64,000 nt of DNA from Bordetella avium (GTDB lineage Bacteria; Pseudomonadota; Gammaproteobacteria; Burkholderiales; Burkholderiaceae_B): the NCBI RefSeq assembly GCF_034424645.1, contig NZ_CP139969.1, positions 372,001 to 436,000 on the forward strand. The letters are read 5' to 3'. A model generated the notes under the pieces. The model had not been told where the DNA came from and made no database searches. It saw nothing but the letters and a program-made list of their open reading frames with translations. Of this stretch, positions 1-9,616 are shown piece after piece. The translations under genes were made by a program, and so were the position numbers. The first letter of the stretch is position 1. Each line of letters starts with the position of its first letter.

Positions 1-1
1 C

Positions 2-2176
2 AATGTGTTTGCTGTCGCCACCGGCATCGATGAGCACAACCACTATGCCGTGGACTTCATCGAAGGGGTGCGCTGGATACGCGAGAATCTGCCGCATGCC
101 CGCATGTCGGGGGGTATTTCGAACGTCAGTTTTTCCTTCCGCGGTAATGAGCCGATGCGGGAGGCCATCCATACGGTCTTCCTGTATTACGCCATTCGCG
201 AAGGCCTGACGATGGGTATCGTCAACGCCGGCCAGCTCGGCGTGTATGCCGATCTGGACCCGGTGCTGCGCGATCTGGTCGAAGATGTGGTGCTCGACCG
301 CGCCGAACCGCTGGGCAAGAAAGCAGCCGATGACGAGCGCACACCCACCGAACGGCTGGTGCAGTTCGCCGATACGATTCGGGGCTCCGGCGCCAAGAAA
401 GAAGAGGATCTGCTCTGGCGCGCCAAGACGGTCGAAGAGCGCCTGGCCCATGCTCTGGTGCACGGCATCACGACTTTTATCGTCGAGGACACCGAAGAGG
501 TGCGGCAAAAGATTGCCGAGCGGGGCGGACGTCCTATCGAGGTGATCGAAGGCCCGCTCATGGATGGCATGAACGTGGTGGGCGATCTGTTTGGCGCCGG
601 CAAAATGTTCCTGCCTCAGGTGGTGAAGTCCGCCCGCGTGATGAAGCAGGCGGTGGCGCACCTGGTTCCCTTTATCGAAGAAGAGAAGCGGCAGATCGCG
701 GCGGCAGGCGGCGATGTGCGGGCCAAGGGCAAGATCGTGATCGCCACCGTCAAGGGCGATGTGCACGACATCGGCAAAAACATCGTTTCTGTGGTCTTGC
801 AATGTAATAATTTCGAAGTCGTGAACATGGGCGTGATGGTCCCGTGCGCGCAGATTCTCGACAAGGCCAAGGAAGAAAACGCTGACATCATCGGCCTGTC
901 TGGCCTGATTACGCCCAGCCTCGAAGAAATGGCCTATGTGGCTTCCGAGATGCAGCGCGACCCCTATTTCCGCGACCGCAAGACGCCCTTGATGATTGGC
1001 GGGGCCACCACCAGCCGCGTGCATACCGCCGTGAAGATCGCGCCCAATTACGAAGGGCCGGTGATTTATGTGCCGGACGCCAGCCGCTCGGTCGGCGTGG
1101 CGACTAGCTTGATGTCTGATCAGGCTCAGGCCTATCTCGATGAGCTGGCGCAAGAGTACGAAGACGTGCGCCGCCGCCATGCCAACCGTAAGGCCACGCC
1201 CCTGATGCCGCTGGCCGAGGCGCGGGCTGCGCGGCCGCAGATCGATTGGGCGGCGTATACACCGCCGCGCCCGAAGTTCATCGGCCGGCGCACCTTCAAA
1301 AGCTATGACCTGGCCGAGATCGCGCGCTATATCGATTGGGGCCCCTTCTTCATGACCTGGAGCCTGTTCGGGCCTTTCCCGGCCATTCTGGACGACAAGG
1401 TGGTGGGCGAGCAGGCGCGCAAGGTCTATGCCGACGGCCAGGCCATGCTCAAGCGCATCATCGAAGGCCGCTGGCTGACCGCCAACGGCGTAGTGGGTTT
1501 TTACCCGGCCAACCGCATCAATGATGAGGATATCGAGGTCTATCGCGACGAAACCCGTCGGGAGGTGCTCTTTACGTATCGCAACCTGCGCCAGCAGGGC
1601 GTCAAGCGCGAAGGCGTCAGCAACAAGTGTCTGGCCGATTACATTGCGCCCAAAGACAGCGGCAAGCTGGATTACATCGGCCTGTTCGCCGTGACCGCCG
1701 GCTTGGGCATCGAGAAGAAAGAGGCCGAATTTGATGCGGCGCTGGACGATTACTCCAGCATCATGCTCAAGTCGCTGGCAGACCGACTTGCCGAGGCCTT
1801 CGCCGAGTGCCTGCATGCGCGAGTGCGGCGCGATCTGTGGGGTTATGCGGCTGACGAAACACTCGACAACGAAGCGATGATTGCCGAAAAATACGTGGGC
1901 ATCCGACCGGCGCCGGGTTATCCGGCCTGCCCGGAGCATGTCGTGAAAACCGATATGTTCCGTGTCCTTGAAGCCGAGGACATCGGCATGGAGCTGACGG
2001 AGAGCTATGCCATGTTCCCGGCTTCCAGCGTGTCGGGTTTTTACTTCAGCCACCCTGATTCGCAGTACTTCAATGTCGGTCTGATCGGTGAGGACCAGCT
2101 GGCCGACTATGCGGCCCGCAGCGGCCGCAGCGAAGACGATCTGCGGCGCACGCTGGCGCCGAATCTGGGCGGTTGA
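2..2176 (+). CDS. metH: Cobalamin-dependent methionine synthase MetH, C-terminal part (5' end outside window)
   Basis: MetH transfers a methyl group from methyl-tetrahydrofolate through cobalamin to homocysteine. The reading frame is open from the window edge, so the homocysteine domain and the start are missing; about 724 residues remain. They begin near the end of the pterin-binding domain ([17 protein letters not shown]). The cobalamin-binding helical and Rossmann domains follow, with the cobalt-ligating DVHDIG motif near residue 253. The C-terminal activation domain carries RPAPGYP and the [13 protein letters not shown] stretch that binds S-adenosylmethionine. The gene ends only 7 bases before the stop of the convergent methyltransferase gene. 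No frameshift is seen. Identification is firm; the length and start cannot be judged here. Confidence 0.96.
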   Translation, partial: NVFAVATGIDEHNHYAVDFIEGVRWIRENLPHARMSGGISNVSFSFRGNEPMREAIHTVFLYYAIREGLTMGIVNAGQLGVYADLDPVLRDLVEDVVLDRAEPLGKKAADDERTPTERLVQFADTIRGSGAKKEEDLLWRAKTVEERLAHALVHGITTFIVEDTEEVRQKIAERGGRPIEVIEGPLMDGMNVVGDLFGAGKMFLPQVVKSARVMKQAVAHLVPFIEEEKRQIAAAGGDVRAKGKIVIATVKGDVHDIGKNIVSVVLQCNNFEVVNMGVMVPCAQILDKAKEENADIIGLSGLITPSLEEMAYVASEMQRDPYFRDRKTPLMIGGATTSRVHTAVKIAPNYEGPVIYVPDASRSVGVATSLMSDQAQAYLDELAQEYEDVRRRHANRKATPLMPLAEARAARPQIDWAAYTPPRPKFIGRRTFKSYDLAEIARYIDWGPFFMTWSLFGPFPAILDDKVVGEQARKVYADGQAMLKRIIEGRWLTANGVVGFYPANRINDEDIEVYRDETRREVLFTYRNLRQQGVKREGVSNKCLADYIAPKDSGKLDYIGLFAVTAGLGIEKKEAEFDAALDDYSSIMLKSLADRLAEAFAECLHARVRRDLWGYAADETLDNEAMIAEKYVGIRPAPGYPACPEHVVKTDMFRVLEAEDIGMELTESYAMFPASSVSGFYFSHPDSQYFNVGLIGEDQLADYAARSGRSEDDLRRTLAPNLGG

Positions 2177-2183
2177 GCCCGGC

Positions 2184-2948
2184 TCAGGCCGGCTTGTTCA
2201 CCACGATGACGGCGGTGTCACTGGTGAACGAGCCATCCTCCTGGATTTCAAAGTGCTGTTTGACCGGCTGCGGGGCAATGGCGGTCATGTCGCGCAGGGC
2301 GCGCACCAGGGCTTGCGGCGTGCGCATGCGGGCCACCCATGAAGAGAACTCCAGGGGCAGGCGGCGCATCGTCAGGCTGCGCAAGGTGAAGCCGGCCTCG
2401 GCCAGCATCGTGAGCCATTCCGCCTGCGAGTAGTCGCGCACGTGCGAAGTGTCGCGCAGCACTTCGATGGTTTGTATCCAGGTATCCAGCAGCGCCTGGC
2501 CGGGCGACACCACGTCCGCGAACACGGCGATGCCGCCCGGTTTGAGGACGCGGCATGCCTCGCGCAAGCCCTGGCCGGGGTCTTCCCAGTGATGGGTCGA
2601 GAAGCGGCTCATCACCAGATCGAACTCCCCATCGGCAAAGGGCAGCCGCTCGGCCTTGCCCTGACAGGTGCGCAGATTGTTCAGCCCGCGCCGGGCGGCC
2701 TCGGCCGCCACCACGTCCAACATCGATTGCGATAAGTCGTAAGCCACCACTTCTGCGGCCCGCGGCGCGACATGAAAACTGACGTGCCCCCCGCCGCAGC
2801 CCAGATCGAGAACGCGGGCGTCCGCCCTCGCCCATGAGGCCATTTCCTTCAGGTCTTCGCCCTGGGCGTGGACGGCGCTGGTCAGATAAGCTGAAGCCTG
2901 GGGGCTGAATTGCCGCTGGACGGCGGCGTCGTGGCTGGGAGCAGTCAT
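2184..2948 (-). CDS. Class I SAM-dependent methyltransferase (UbiE-like, methyltransferase 11 family)
   Basis: A 254-residue soluble methyltransferase. The glycine-rich SAM-binding motif I, VLDLGCGGGHVSF, lies at residues 46-58. An acidic post-I loop (VVAYDLSQSML) follows, and a motif similar to post-II with FDLVMSRFSTHHWEDP sits near residue 110. The arrangement VLKPGGIAVFADV is typical of the UbiE/COQ5-like and small-molecule methyltransferase group. The substrate cannot be read from sequence. The gene diverges from the MmyB-type regulator at 3029 with an 80-base spacer containing an inverted repeat, so it is a likely target of that regulator. Start chosen at the ATG after which SAM-fold similarity begins. 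Confidence 0.85.
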   Translation of the reverse strand: MTAPSHDAAVQRQFSPQASAYLTSAVHAQGEDLKEMASWARADARVLDLGCGGGHVSFHVAPRAAEVVAYDLSQSMLDVVAAEAARRGLNNLRTCQGKAERLPFADGEFDLVMSRFSTHHWEDPGQGLREACRVLKPGGIAVFADVVSPGQALLDTWIQTIEVLRDTSHVRDYSQAEWLTMLAEAGFTLRSLTMRRLPLEFSSWVARMRTPQALVRALRDMTAIAPQPVKQHFEIQEDGSFTSDTAVIVVNKPA

Positions 2949-2982
2949 GCTGTTTCCTGCTGGGGGTTGGGATAGCGGCTAA

Positions 2983-3023
2983 GATAAGCAAACATAAATA
3001 CCCGTACAAGACCATAGCTTATC
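2983..3023. promoter_or_regulatory. Inverted repeat in the divergent methyltransferase/XRE promoter
   Basis: The arms GATAAGC (2983-2989) and GCTTATC (3017-3023) are perfect complements separated by 27 bases. They lie in the 80-base gap between two divergent start codons. The gap is AT-rich compared with the flanking genes. The position fits an operator for the adjacent MmyB-type regulator; that role is inferred. Confidence 0.4.
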
Positions 3024-3028
3024 CTGGT

Positions 3029-3895
3029 ATGAATACTGCTACCTCCGGTTCTACCTTACGCCGCCAGACGCTGGGCGAGTTCGTGCGCAGCGCCCGTTCG
3101 CGCATCACGGCGCAAATGGCGGGACTGCCCTCGGGTTCGCGCCGCCGCACACCGGGCTTGCGCCGCGAGGAGGTCGCTCAGCTCTCCGACATCAGTGTTA
3201 CCTGGTACACCTGGATCGAACAGGGACGCGAGGTTTCCGTATCGCCTGCGGTCTGGTCGCGTATCGCCAACGTCTTGCAACTGGCCCGCGCCGAACGCGC
3301 TTATCTGTTCGAACTGGCCGAATGCGCCGACCCGCAGCATCCCAGAGATGAGCCGGCGGGTACGGCCGGTGGGCTGCTACAGTCCTGCGTTGATGAGGTG
3401 GCTGCGCCTGCCTATGTGTTGGACCGGGCCTGGTATGTGCTGGCGAGTAATGCCGCCATGCGTGATTTGTTTGACCATTGGCCGCAGCGAGATCCGCAGC
3501 CCAATCTGCTGCGCTATATCTTTCTGGACCCGGCCGCGCCTGAACTGGTGGTGGACTGGGAACAGCGCGCGCGCCGCGTCGTAGCCGAGTTCCGCGCCGA
3601 TGCCGGCGCGCATCTGGACGAGGCCGACGTGCGCGGCCTGATCGACGAGCTCATGCGCTCCAGTCCCGTCTTTGCGCATTGGTGGACACGCCATGCGGTG
3701 GTCGAGCGCGAAGGCGGGCTACGCGATTTTGGTCATCCGAGACATGGCTTGCTGCGTTATCAACAAGTCACTTTCCGCCTGGCCACCCATCCGGAACTCA
3801 AGCTGGTGATGCTGTTGCGCGGGCCCGATGACGCAGCTAGAACGACAGCATTGGAGGGAAACCCTCCTGCGTCAGGCCCAACAGCAATTTCTTGA
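3029..3895 (+). CDS. XRE-family transcriptional regulator with MmyB-type C-terminal domain
   Basis: A 288-residue DNA-binding protein. The N-terminal third is a Cro/C1-type helix-turn-helix with the MmyB-family signature RRTPGLRREEVAQLSDIS around residues 34-51 and the recognition region WYTWIEQGRE. The C-terminal two thirds match the MmyB-like ligand-binding domain (YVLDRAWYVLASNAAMRDLF), known in Streptomyces homologues to bind a fatty acid. It diverges from the methyltransferase at 2184-2948, the usual arrangement for these local regulators. Its last 59 bases overlap the 3' end of mutY on the other strand; the final 15 or so residues are probably not conserved. Confidence 0.9.
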   Translation: MNTATSGSTLRRQTLGEFVRSARSRITAQMAGLPSGSRRRTPGLRREEVAQLSDISVTWYTWIEQGREVSVSPAVWSRIANVLQLARAERAYLFELAECADPQHPRDEPAGTAGGLLQSCVDEVAAPAYVLDRAWYVLASNAAMRDLFDHWPQRDPQPNLLRYIFLDPAAPELVVDWEQRARRVVAEFRADAGAHLDEADVRGLIDELMRSSPVFAHWWTRHAVVEREGGLRDFGHPRHGLLRYQQVTFRLATHPELKLVMLLRGPDDAARTTALEGNPPASGPTAIS

Positions 3896-4904
3896 TCGGC
3901 GCGGGCAGCGCGATCGTGTTCAGCGCATCGGCAGGCACCCAGCGTTGCGGCAGGCTGGCTGAACACAGCCCAGCGGCATGCACCGGCACATACCAGGGAC
4001 GGACATGCAAACGGTAGTGGGTAAACGTGTGCGCGAAGGCAGCCAGTGCATAGTGCGCGGCGGGCTCCAGGCCCAGCGTCCGGGTGGCGTTGTCGGCATC
4101 GCCTGCCGCATCGAATTCCGGCAGGCTCCACAAACCGCCCCAGATGCCGGGCGATGGCCGCTGTTGTAAGAGGATGGCGCCTTTGTGCTCCAGTACCAGC
4201 ATGCTGATCTGGCGCTCCGGCACGGCGCGGCGTGCCTTGGGCGTGGGCAGCTCCTGCTGGCGCCCGTCGCGGCGCGCGATACAGGTGGCCGCCACGGGGC
4301 AGTTTGTGCAATCGGGTTTGCCGCGCGTGCATAAGGTGGCTCCCAGATCCATCAGGCCCTGGGTGTAGGCCGTCATGTCCAGATCCGGCACGGCTGCCAC
4401 CAGGGATTCTGCTAGGGTCCAGAGCGCTTGCTCTGTTGCGCGTCGGGATGGATCGCCCTTGATACCGAAATGGCGGGCGAACACGCGCTTGACGTTGCCG
4501 TCCATGATGGGAGAGCGCTCGCCATAGGCGAAGGCCGCGATGGCCGCCGCAGTCGAGCGTCCGATACCGGGCAGGCTTGCGATGCGCGCTGCGTCCGGGG
4601 GAAAGGCCCCGCCCCAATGCGCCACGATGTCCTGCGCGCAGCGATGCAGATTGCGCGCGCGGGCGTAATAGCCCAGGCCTGCCCAGTAAGGCATGACCTC
4701 TTCCTGGCTGGCGGCCGCCAGCGTCTGCACATCCGGGAAGCGCGCCAGGAAACGCTCGTAATAGGGGATAACGGTGGCGACCTGGGTCTGCTGCAGCATA
4801 ATTTCTGAGAGCCAGATCCGGTAAGGGTCGCGGGTGTTCTGCCAGGGCAGTCGGTGACGGCCGTGGCGGGCTTGCCAGTCGGCGATGAGGGCGGCGAATT
4901 GCAT
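3837..4904 (-). CDS. mutY: A/G-specific adenine DNA glycosylase MutY
   Basis: MutY removes adenine mispaired with 8-oxoguanine or guanine in base-excision repair. The 355-residue protein has the catalytic glutamate in SEIMLQQTQV (E34) and the helix-hairpin-helix LPGIGRSTAAAI at 111-122. It also has the catalytic aspartate D135 in MDGNVKRV, and an iron-sulfur loop C192-x6-C199-x2-C202-x5-C208. The C-terminal Nudix-like domain that reads 8-oxoguanine follows from about residue 230 (PSPGIWGGLWSLPEF). Length is normal for the family. The gene is transcribed alone, convergent with and overlapping the MmyB-type regulator gene. Confidence 0.97.
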   Translation of the reverse strand: MQFAALIADWQARHGRHRLPWQNTRDPYRIWLSEIMLQQTQVATVIPYYERFLARFPDVQTLAAASQEEVMPYWAGLGYYARARNLHRCAQDIVAHWGGAFPPDAARIASLPGIGRSTAAAIAAFAYGERSPIMDGNVKRVFARHFGIKGDPSRRATEQALWTLAESLVAAVPDLDMTAYTQGLMDLGATLCTRGKPDCTNCPVAATCIARRDGRQQELPTPKARRAVPERQISMLVLEHKGAILLQQRPSPGIWGGLWSLPEFDAAGDADNATRTLGLEPAAHYALAAFAHTFTHYRLHVRPWYVPVHAAGLCSASLPQRWVPADALNTIALPAPIKKLLLGLTQEGFPPMLSF

Positions 4905-5059
4905 GGCGGAATTATCGCATCGCCCTATTGCGGGGACGGTTAGCGGCGAGTAAAAAGAAAGAAAACAAAAAGGCGTAAGCGTCCGGCGTAACGGTCCATG
5001 TGCCCCAAAAGGGCTGTTCCGGGCACGTTTGTCGGATATTCCACACCAACGGAGTAGAC

Positions 5060-8000
5060 ATGAATGCCCCTCTCACGCCCGCGCAGCGCGCGGCGCTTCA
5101 GTCCGTTCACCTGGACGACAAATTCACCCTTGAAACCGGCCGCGCCTGGATGAGCGGCATCCATGCTCTGGTGCGCCTGCCCATGATGCAGCGCGAGCGT
5201 GACGCCCGTGCCGGGTTGAATACGGCCGGCTTTATTTCCGGCTATCGCGGTTCCCCCTTGGGCGGCGTGGACCAGAACATGTGGAAGGCCGCCAAATATC
5301 TCAAGCAGCACCACATCGAGTTTCAGCCTGGGGTCAACGAAGACCTGGCCGCCACGGCGGTATGGGGCTCGCAGCAGGTCAATCTCTTTCCCGGGGCCAA
5401 ATACGACGGCGTATTCGGCATGTGGTACGGCAAGGGACCCGGCGTGGACCGCTGCGGCGACGTCTTCAAACACGCCAATGCGGCCGGTACCTCGCGCCAT
5501 GGCGGCGTGCTGGTCGTGGCGGGTGATGACCATCCGGCAAAGTCCTCCACGCTGCCGCACCAGAGTGATCACATCCTCAAAGCCTGCATGATCCCGGTGC
5601 TGTTTCCGTCCAGTGTGCAGGAAGTCCTGGATTTCGGTCTGCACGGCTGGGCCATGAGCCGTTACGCGGGCGTTTGGGTCGGCTTGAAAACCATCACCGA
5701 CATCGTTGAGGTCTCGGCATCGGTCGAGGTCGATAGCGAGCGTGTGCGCATTCTGCTGCCCGAGGATTTCACCCTGCCACCGGACGGCCTGAATATCCGC
5801 CTGCCTGATACGCCCCTGCAGCAGGAGGCCCGCCTGCTCGATTACAAGCTCTATGCAGCGCTGGCCTATGCCCGCGCCAACAAGCTCAATCGCGAACTCT
5901 GGAGCGTGCCCAACGACCGGGCGCGTTTTGGCATCATTACCTCGGGCAAGGCCTATCTCGACACGCGCCAGGCGCTGGCCGATCTGGGCTTGTCCGAAGC
6001 GGTCTGCCAGCATATCGGCCTGCGCTTGTTCAAGGTGGGCATGGTGTGGCCGCTTGAGGCCACCGGCATGCAGCAATTCGCCGAAGGCCTAGACGAAATC
6101 CTGGTGATCGAAGAAAAGCGCCAAGTCATCGAGTATCAGCTCAAGGAAGAACTGTTTTCCTGGATCGGCACAGGCAAGAAGATCCCGCGTGTCGTGGGCA
6201 AATTCGATGATAAGGACGGTGGAGAGTGGTCGGTGCCGCAGGGCAACTGGCTGCTGCCGGCGCACTATGAATTCTCGCCGGCCATGGTTGCCAAGGCCGT
6301 GGGCGCGCGCCTGCTGCGTCTCGAATTGCCTGAAGCGGTGCGCGCCGGCATCGAGGCCCGGCTCGCTTTCATTGCCGAACGTGAGAAGGCGCTCGCCAAG
6401 CCCCGTCTGGTGGTGGACCGCAAACCCTGGTTCTGCTCCGGCTGCCCACACAATACCTCGACCCGCTTACCGGACGGCTCACGGGGGCTGGCCGGTATCG
6501 GCTGCCATTACATGGTTACCTGGATGGGCCGCAACACCCAGGTCTTTACGCAGATGGGGGGCGAAGGCGTGCCCTGGATCGGGCAGGCGCCCTTTACCGA
6601 GGAAAAACATGTGTTCGCCAATTTGGGCGACGGAACTTACTTCCATTCCGGCCTGCTGGCGATCCGTGCGGCGGTCGCCGCCCGGGTGCCTATCACCTAC
6701 AAAATTCTGTTCAATGATGCCGTTGCCATGACCGGCGGCCAGCCGGTTGACGGGCCCATCAGCGTGCCCATGATTACGCAGCAGATGGTGGCGGAGGGCA
6801 TCGAGAAAATCGTTGTTGTGACCGACGAGCCCGAAAAATACCAGGGCATCAGCGGTCTGGCGCCCGGCGTGCCGGTCAGGCACCGCGACGACCTCGACAG
6901 CGTCATGCGCGAGCTGCGCGAGCATCCGGGCGTGTCCGTACTGATCTATGACCAGACCTGCGCCACCGAGAAACGCCGCCGCCGCAAGCGCAATGCCTAC
7001 CCTGACCCGGCGCGCCGTGTGCTGATCAATGAGCGGGTGTGTGAGGGCTGTGGCGACTGCTCCGAGAAATCCCATTGCCTGTCTGTCGAACCGCTGGAAA
7101 CCGAGTTTGGCCGCAAGCGCAGCATCAACCAATCCAGCTGCAACAAAGATTTTTCCTGCCTCAAGGGTTTCTGCCCCAGCTTTGTGACGGTCGAGGGCGG
7201 CAAGCTGCGCCGGCCGCAAGCGCTGGCCCAGGACGGAGATATCGCGGCCGGCCTGCCTGCGCCGCAGACCGCGGCCATCAAGGGCCACTACGGCATCTTC
7301 ATTGCCGGCGTAGGCGGCACGGGTGTGGTGACCATCGGACAGTTGATCGGCATGGCGGCCCACCTGGAGGGCAAGGGCTGCTCCGTGCTAGACATGGCGG
7401 GCCTGGCCCAGAAGGGGGGGGCGGTTTACTCCCATGTGGTGCTGGCGCTCACCCCCGGTGAACTCATGAACACGCGGGTTGCAATGGGCGAGGCCGATCT
7501 GGTGCTGGCGGGCGATCTGGTCGTTGGCAGCAGCCAGGAAGCCGTGGCGCGCATGCGGCCTGACCGTAGCCACGCCCTGATTAATACCGATGTTGCGCCT
7601 ACCGCCGCCTTTGTGCACAACCCGGACTGGACGCTGCCGGGTTCGGATCTGCAGGCAGATCTCGGTCGCGCCTGCGCTTCGGTGGACCGCATTGACGCGG
7701 CCGCGCTGGCCGTGGGTTTGCTGGGCGATGCGATCTATGCCAATCCGCTCATGATGGGTTATGCCTATCAGAAGGGCTGGTTGCCCTTGAGCGAGGAGAG
7801 CCTCTTGCGCGCCATCGAGCTGAACGGCCAGCAAGTGCCCAATAACCAGGCTGCCTTTGCCTGGGGGCGTCGCGCCGCCCACAATCTGGCGGCGGTGCAA
7901 AGCCTGATCGCCCAGGGCGAGATGGAACTTGTCGAACTGCGCCGCGGCGAACCTGCTGTGGTGGATTTCAAACGTCCGGCCACCGATCTCGAACACATTG

Positions 8001-8644
8001 TCGAGATGCGCCGCGATGTTCTGACGGCTTATCAGAATGCCGCTTACGCGCAGCGTTACACCGACCTGGTCACCAAGGTGGCGCAGGCCGAGCGTGCCGC
8101 CACGGGCACGACGCGTCTGGCCGAGGCGGTGGCGCGCAACTACTTCAAACTCATGGCCTATAAAGATGAGTATGAGGTGGCGCGTTTATACAGCGACGGC
8201 GAGTTCATCAAGAAAGTGGGGGCGCAGTTCGAAGGCGACTGGAAGCTCAAGTTTTATCTGGCTCCCCCTCTGAGCGCTAAACGCGACGCCGAAGGTCATC
8301 TGCAAAAGCGCGCTTATGGGCCAGGTATGTTGCGCGTTTTTTCCTTGTTGGCCCGGCTGCGCTTTCTGCGCGGTACGGCTTTCGATATATTCGGCCGTAC
8401 CGATGAGCGGCGCGCCGAGCGCGAGTTGATCCGTGAGTATGAACAACATATCAGCGCCATCATCGGCAAGCTCAGCCGCAGCAATCTTGAAAAGGCCGTG
8501 GAGCTGGCCAGTATTCCTCAGGAAATCCGTGGCTATGGCCACGTTAAAGAGGCGGCCATGGCCCGTGCTGCGCAAAAGCGCGAGCGCTTATTGCAGGAGT
8601 TCAGCGCTTCGGTAGTGAGCATAGACGGCGCACGCGCTGCCTGA
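5060..8644 (+). CDS. Indolepyruvate ferredoxin oxidoreductase family protein (fused alpha, beta and gamma domains)
   Basis: A single 1194-residue polypeptide that joins thiamine-diphosphate 2-oxoacid oxidoreductase domains. It probably decarboxylates arylpyruvates from aromatic amino-acid transamination to aryl-acetyl-CoA. The N-terminal domain starts with GRAWMSGIHALVRLP and FISGYRGSPLGGVD. A thiamine-diphosphate-binding region carries CSGCPHNTST and NLGDGTYFHSG. A cysteine-rich segment begins CEGCGDCSEKSHCLS near residue 660. The gamma-type domain begins GVGGTGVVTIGQLIG near residue 755. The ATG at 5060 is chosen because GGAG precedes it by 6 bases and the conserved MNAPLTPAQRAAL start follows; an in-frame upstream start at 5000 adds 20 poorly supported residues. 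A strong hairpin follows the stop. Confidence 0.9.
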   Translation: MNAPLTPAQRAALQSVHLDDKFTLETGRAWMSGIHALVRLPMMQRERDARAGLNTAGFISGYRGSPLGGVDQNMWKAAKYLKQHHIEFQPGVNEDLAATAVWGSQQVNLFPGAKYDGVFGMWYGKGPGVDRCGDVFKHANAAGTSRHGGVLVVAGDDHPAKSSTLPHQSDHILKACMIPVLFPSSVQEVLDFGLHGWAMSRYAGVWVGLKTITDIVEVSASVEVDSERVRILLPEDFTLPPDGLNIRLPDTPLQQEARLLDYKLYAALAYARANKLNRELWSVPNDRARFGIITSGKAYLDTRQALADLGLSEAVCQHIGLRLFKVGMVWPLEATGMQQFAEGLDEILVIEEKRQVIEYQLKEELFSWIGTGKKIPRVVGKFDDKDGGEWSVPQGNWLLPAHYEFSPAMVAKAVGARLLRLELPEAVRAGIEARLAFIAEREKALAKPRLVVDRKPWFCSGCPHNTSTRLPDGSRGLAGIGCHYMVTWMGRNTQVFTQMGGEGVPWIGQAPFTEEKHVFANLGDGTYFHSGLLAIRAAVAARVPITYKILFNDAVAMTGGQPVDGPISVPMITQQMVAEGIEKIVVVTDEPEKYQGISGLAPGVPVRHRDDLDSVMRELREHPGVSVLIYDQTCATEKRRRRKRNAYPDPARRVLINERVCEGCGDCSEKSHCLSVEPLETEFGRKRSINQSSCNKDFSCLKGFCPSFVTVEGGKLRRPQALAQDGDIAAGLPAPQTAAIKGHYGIFIAGVGGTGVVTIGQLIGMAAHLEGKGCSVLDMAGLAQKGGAVYSHVVLALTPGELMNTRVAMGEADLVLAGDLVVGSSQEAVARMRPDRSHALINTDVAPTAAFVHNPDWTLPGSDLQADLGRACASVDRIDAAALAVGLLGDAIYANPLMMGYAYQKGWLPLSEESLLRAIELNGQQVPNNQAAFAWGRRAAHNLAAVQSLIAQGEMELVELRRGEPAVVDFKRPATDLEHIVEMRRDVLTAYQNAAYAQRYTDLVTKVAQAERAATGTTRLAEAVARNYFKLMAYKDEYEVARLYSDGEFIKKVGAQFEGDWKLKFYLAPPLSAKRDAEGHLQKRAYGPGMLRVFSLLARLRFLRGTAFDIFGRTDERRAERELIREYEQHISAIIGKLSRSNLEKAVELASIPQEIRGYGHVKEAAMARAAQKRERLLQEFSASVVSIDGARAA

Positions 8645-8651
8645 TCCAGGT

Positions 8652-8672
8652 GCGGGGGGCAGAGCCCCCCGC
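8652..8672. terminator. Bidirectional terminator hairpin between the oxidoreductase and cheD
   Basis: A perfect 9-bp stem, GCGGGGGGC/GCCCCCCGC, with a three-base AGA loop lies between the two convergent stop codons. It is followed by GTTT on the plus strand. It could end transcription from both sides. Confidence 0.75.
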
Positions 8673-8675
8673 GTT

Positions 8676-9356
8676 TCAGGACTCTACGTTGGCGGTAGGG
8701 CGCAGGGGGCGCTTGAACATGTCGACCTTCATCTTGGGCGCGTCGAAGCGCTCGACCCGAGGCGTGGAGCGGGAGTTGTCCTGCGCTTTCTGTGCGGCCA
8801 GTTTCTCCCTGTGGGCGATGACTTCCTCTGCCTTGGCGTGATGGGGGGCCATTTTGCGCACCAGTACGCGGCCGTCGTAGGGGAAGTAATGAATCCTACG
8901 GGCATGGGTATCGCCCAGATCCTGCGCTCGCACGGGAATGTTTTCGGTTTTTAGATAGCTCAGCACGAACTGGCCATTGCGCTCGCCGATATTCATTTGC
9001 TGCATGGCGCTGAGCACGGCTCCACCGCCAAACACCTTCGCTTCAAGGCGGTCGCGCGCTGCCCCTGCCTTGAGCAGTTCGTTGATCAACACTTCCATGG
9101 CGAAGGCGCCATAGCGCATCGTCGCGGAGGCGGGTGACTGCGCGTCGCCATCGGGCAGCATGAAATGGTTCATGCCGCCGATACCCGTGAGCGGGTCGCG
9201 CAGACAGGCAGCTACGCAAGAGCCGAGCACGGTCGACAACATCAGATCCTCGCCCTTGGTGACGAAATACTCGTTGGGCAGAATTTTGACGGCGTGGCGC
9301 TCAAAGGTGCTGTCGTAATAGTGGCGCGAGGCGCGCGCATCCAGGCGGACGGACAT
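8676..9356 (-). CDS. cheD: Chemoreceptor glutamine deamidase CheD (solitary)
   Basis: CheD deamidates specific glutamines on methyl-accepting chemotaxis receptors. The 226-residue protein carries the family core around residues 39-69. The catalytic cysteine C47 is in LGSCVAACL, the histidine H64 is in GGMNHFMLP, and a hydroxyl residue (S41 or T42) sits at the third active-site position. The [10 protein letters not shown] and [16 protein letters not shown] blocks follow. A basic C-terminal extension of about 45 residues ([16 protein letters not shown] onward) is longer than in the short bacterial CheDs. No other chemotaxis or flagellar gene lies in this window, which is unusual because cheD normally sits within a che operon. 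Confidence 0.93.
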   Translation of the reverse strand: MSVRLDARASRHYYDSTFERHAVKILPNEYFVTKGEDLMLSTVLGSCVAACLRDPLTGIGGMNHFMLPDGDAQSPASATMRYGAFAMEVLINELLKAGAARDRLEAKVFGGGAVLSAMQQMNIGERNGQFVLSYLKTENIPVRAQDLGDTHARRIHYFPYDGRVLVRKMAPHHAKAEEVIAHREKLAAQKAQDNSRSTPRVERFDAPKMKVDMFKRPLRPTANVES

Positions 9357-9553
9357 AGGGGCAGTCTCAGCGAAGATCAGGCTGCGAAAGCCGGATAAAT
9401 AATTTCAACTTGTTATTATCCTTCTCAATATTTTTCAGAACAAGGACGAAATCGGGGCGGCAACAGGTTGAGGTGTGTTTGAGTCGATTCCGTCAAAGCA
9501 CTGCAACAGTGCGGGCGCTCGGGCTTGTAGGGGGCCCGTAGGGATGGCGGCGG
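9357..9553. other. Spacer upstream of cheD
   Basis: About 200 bases between the cheD start and the ftsX terminator. The part near cheD (9400-9440) is AT-rich and can hold its promoter. I saw no convincing coding frame; the open frames crossing it on the minus strand are shadows of ftsX. Confidence 0.5.
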
Positions 9554-9596
9554 AAAAACCGCCCATTAGGCCACTGTAGCCAAAAACGGGCGGTTT
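9554..9596 (-). terminator. Intrinsic terminator of ftsEX
   Basis: Read on the minus strand, AAACCGCCC pairs with GGGCGGTTT, and the second arm runs into a T-run (GGTTTTT). It lies 21 bases past the ftsX stop. This is a standard rho-independent terminator. Confidence 0.8.
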
Positions 9597-9616
9597 CTTT
9601 CCTGGGAACAGCGCAC

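Noticed and set aside
4940-6076. A 378-codon minus-strand open frame opposite the indolepyruvate oxidoreductase
   Set aside because: No domain recognised, and the overlapped plus-strand region is conserved throughout.
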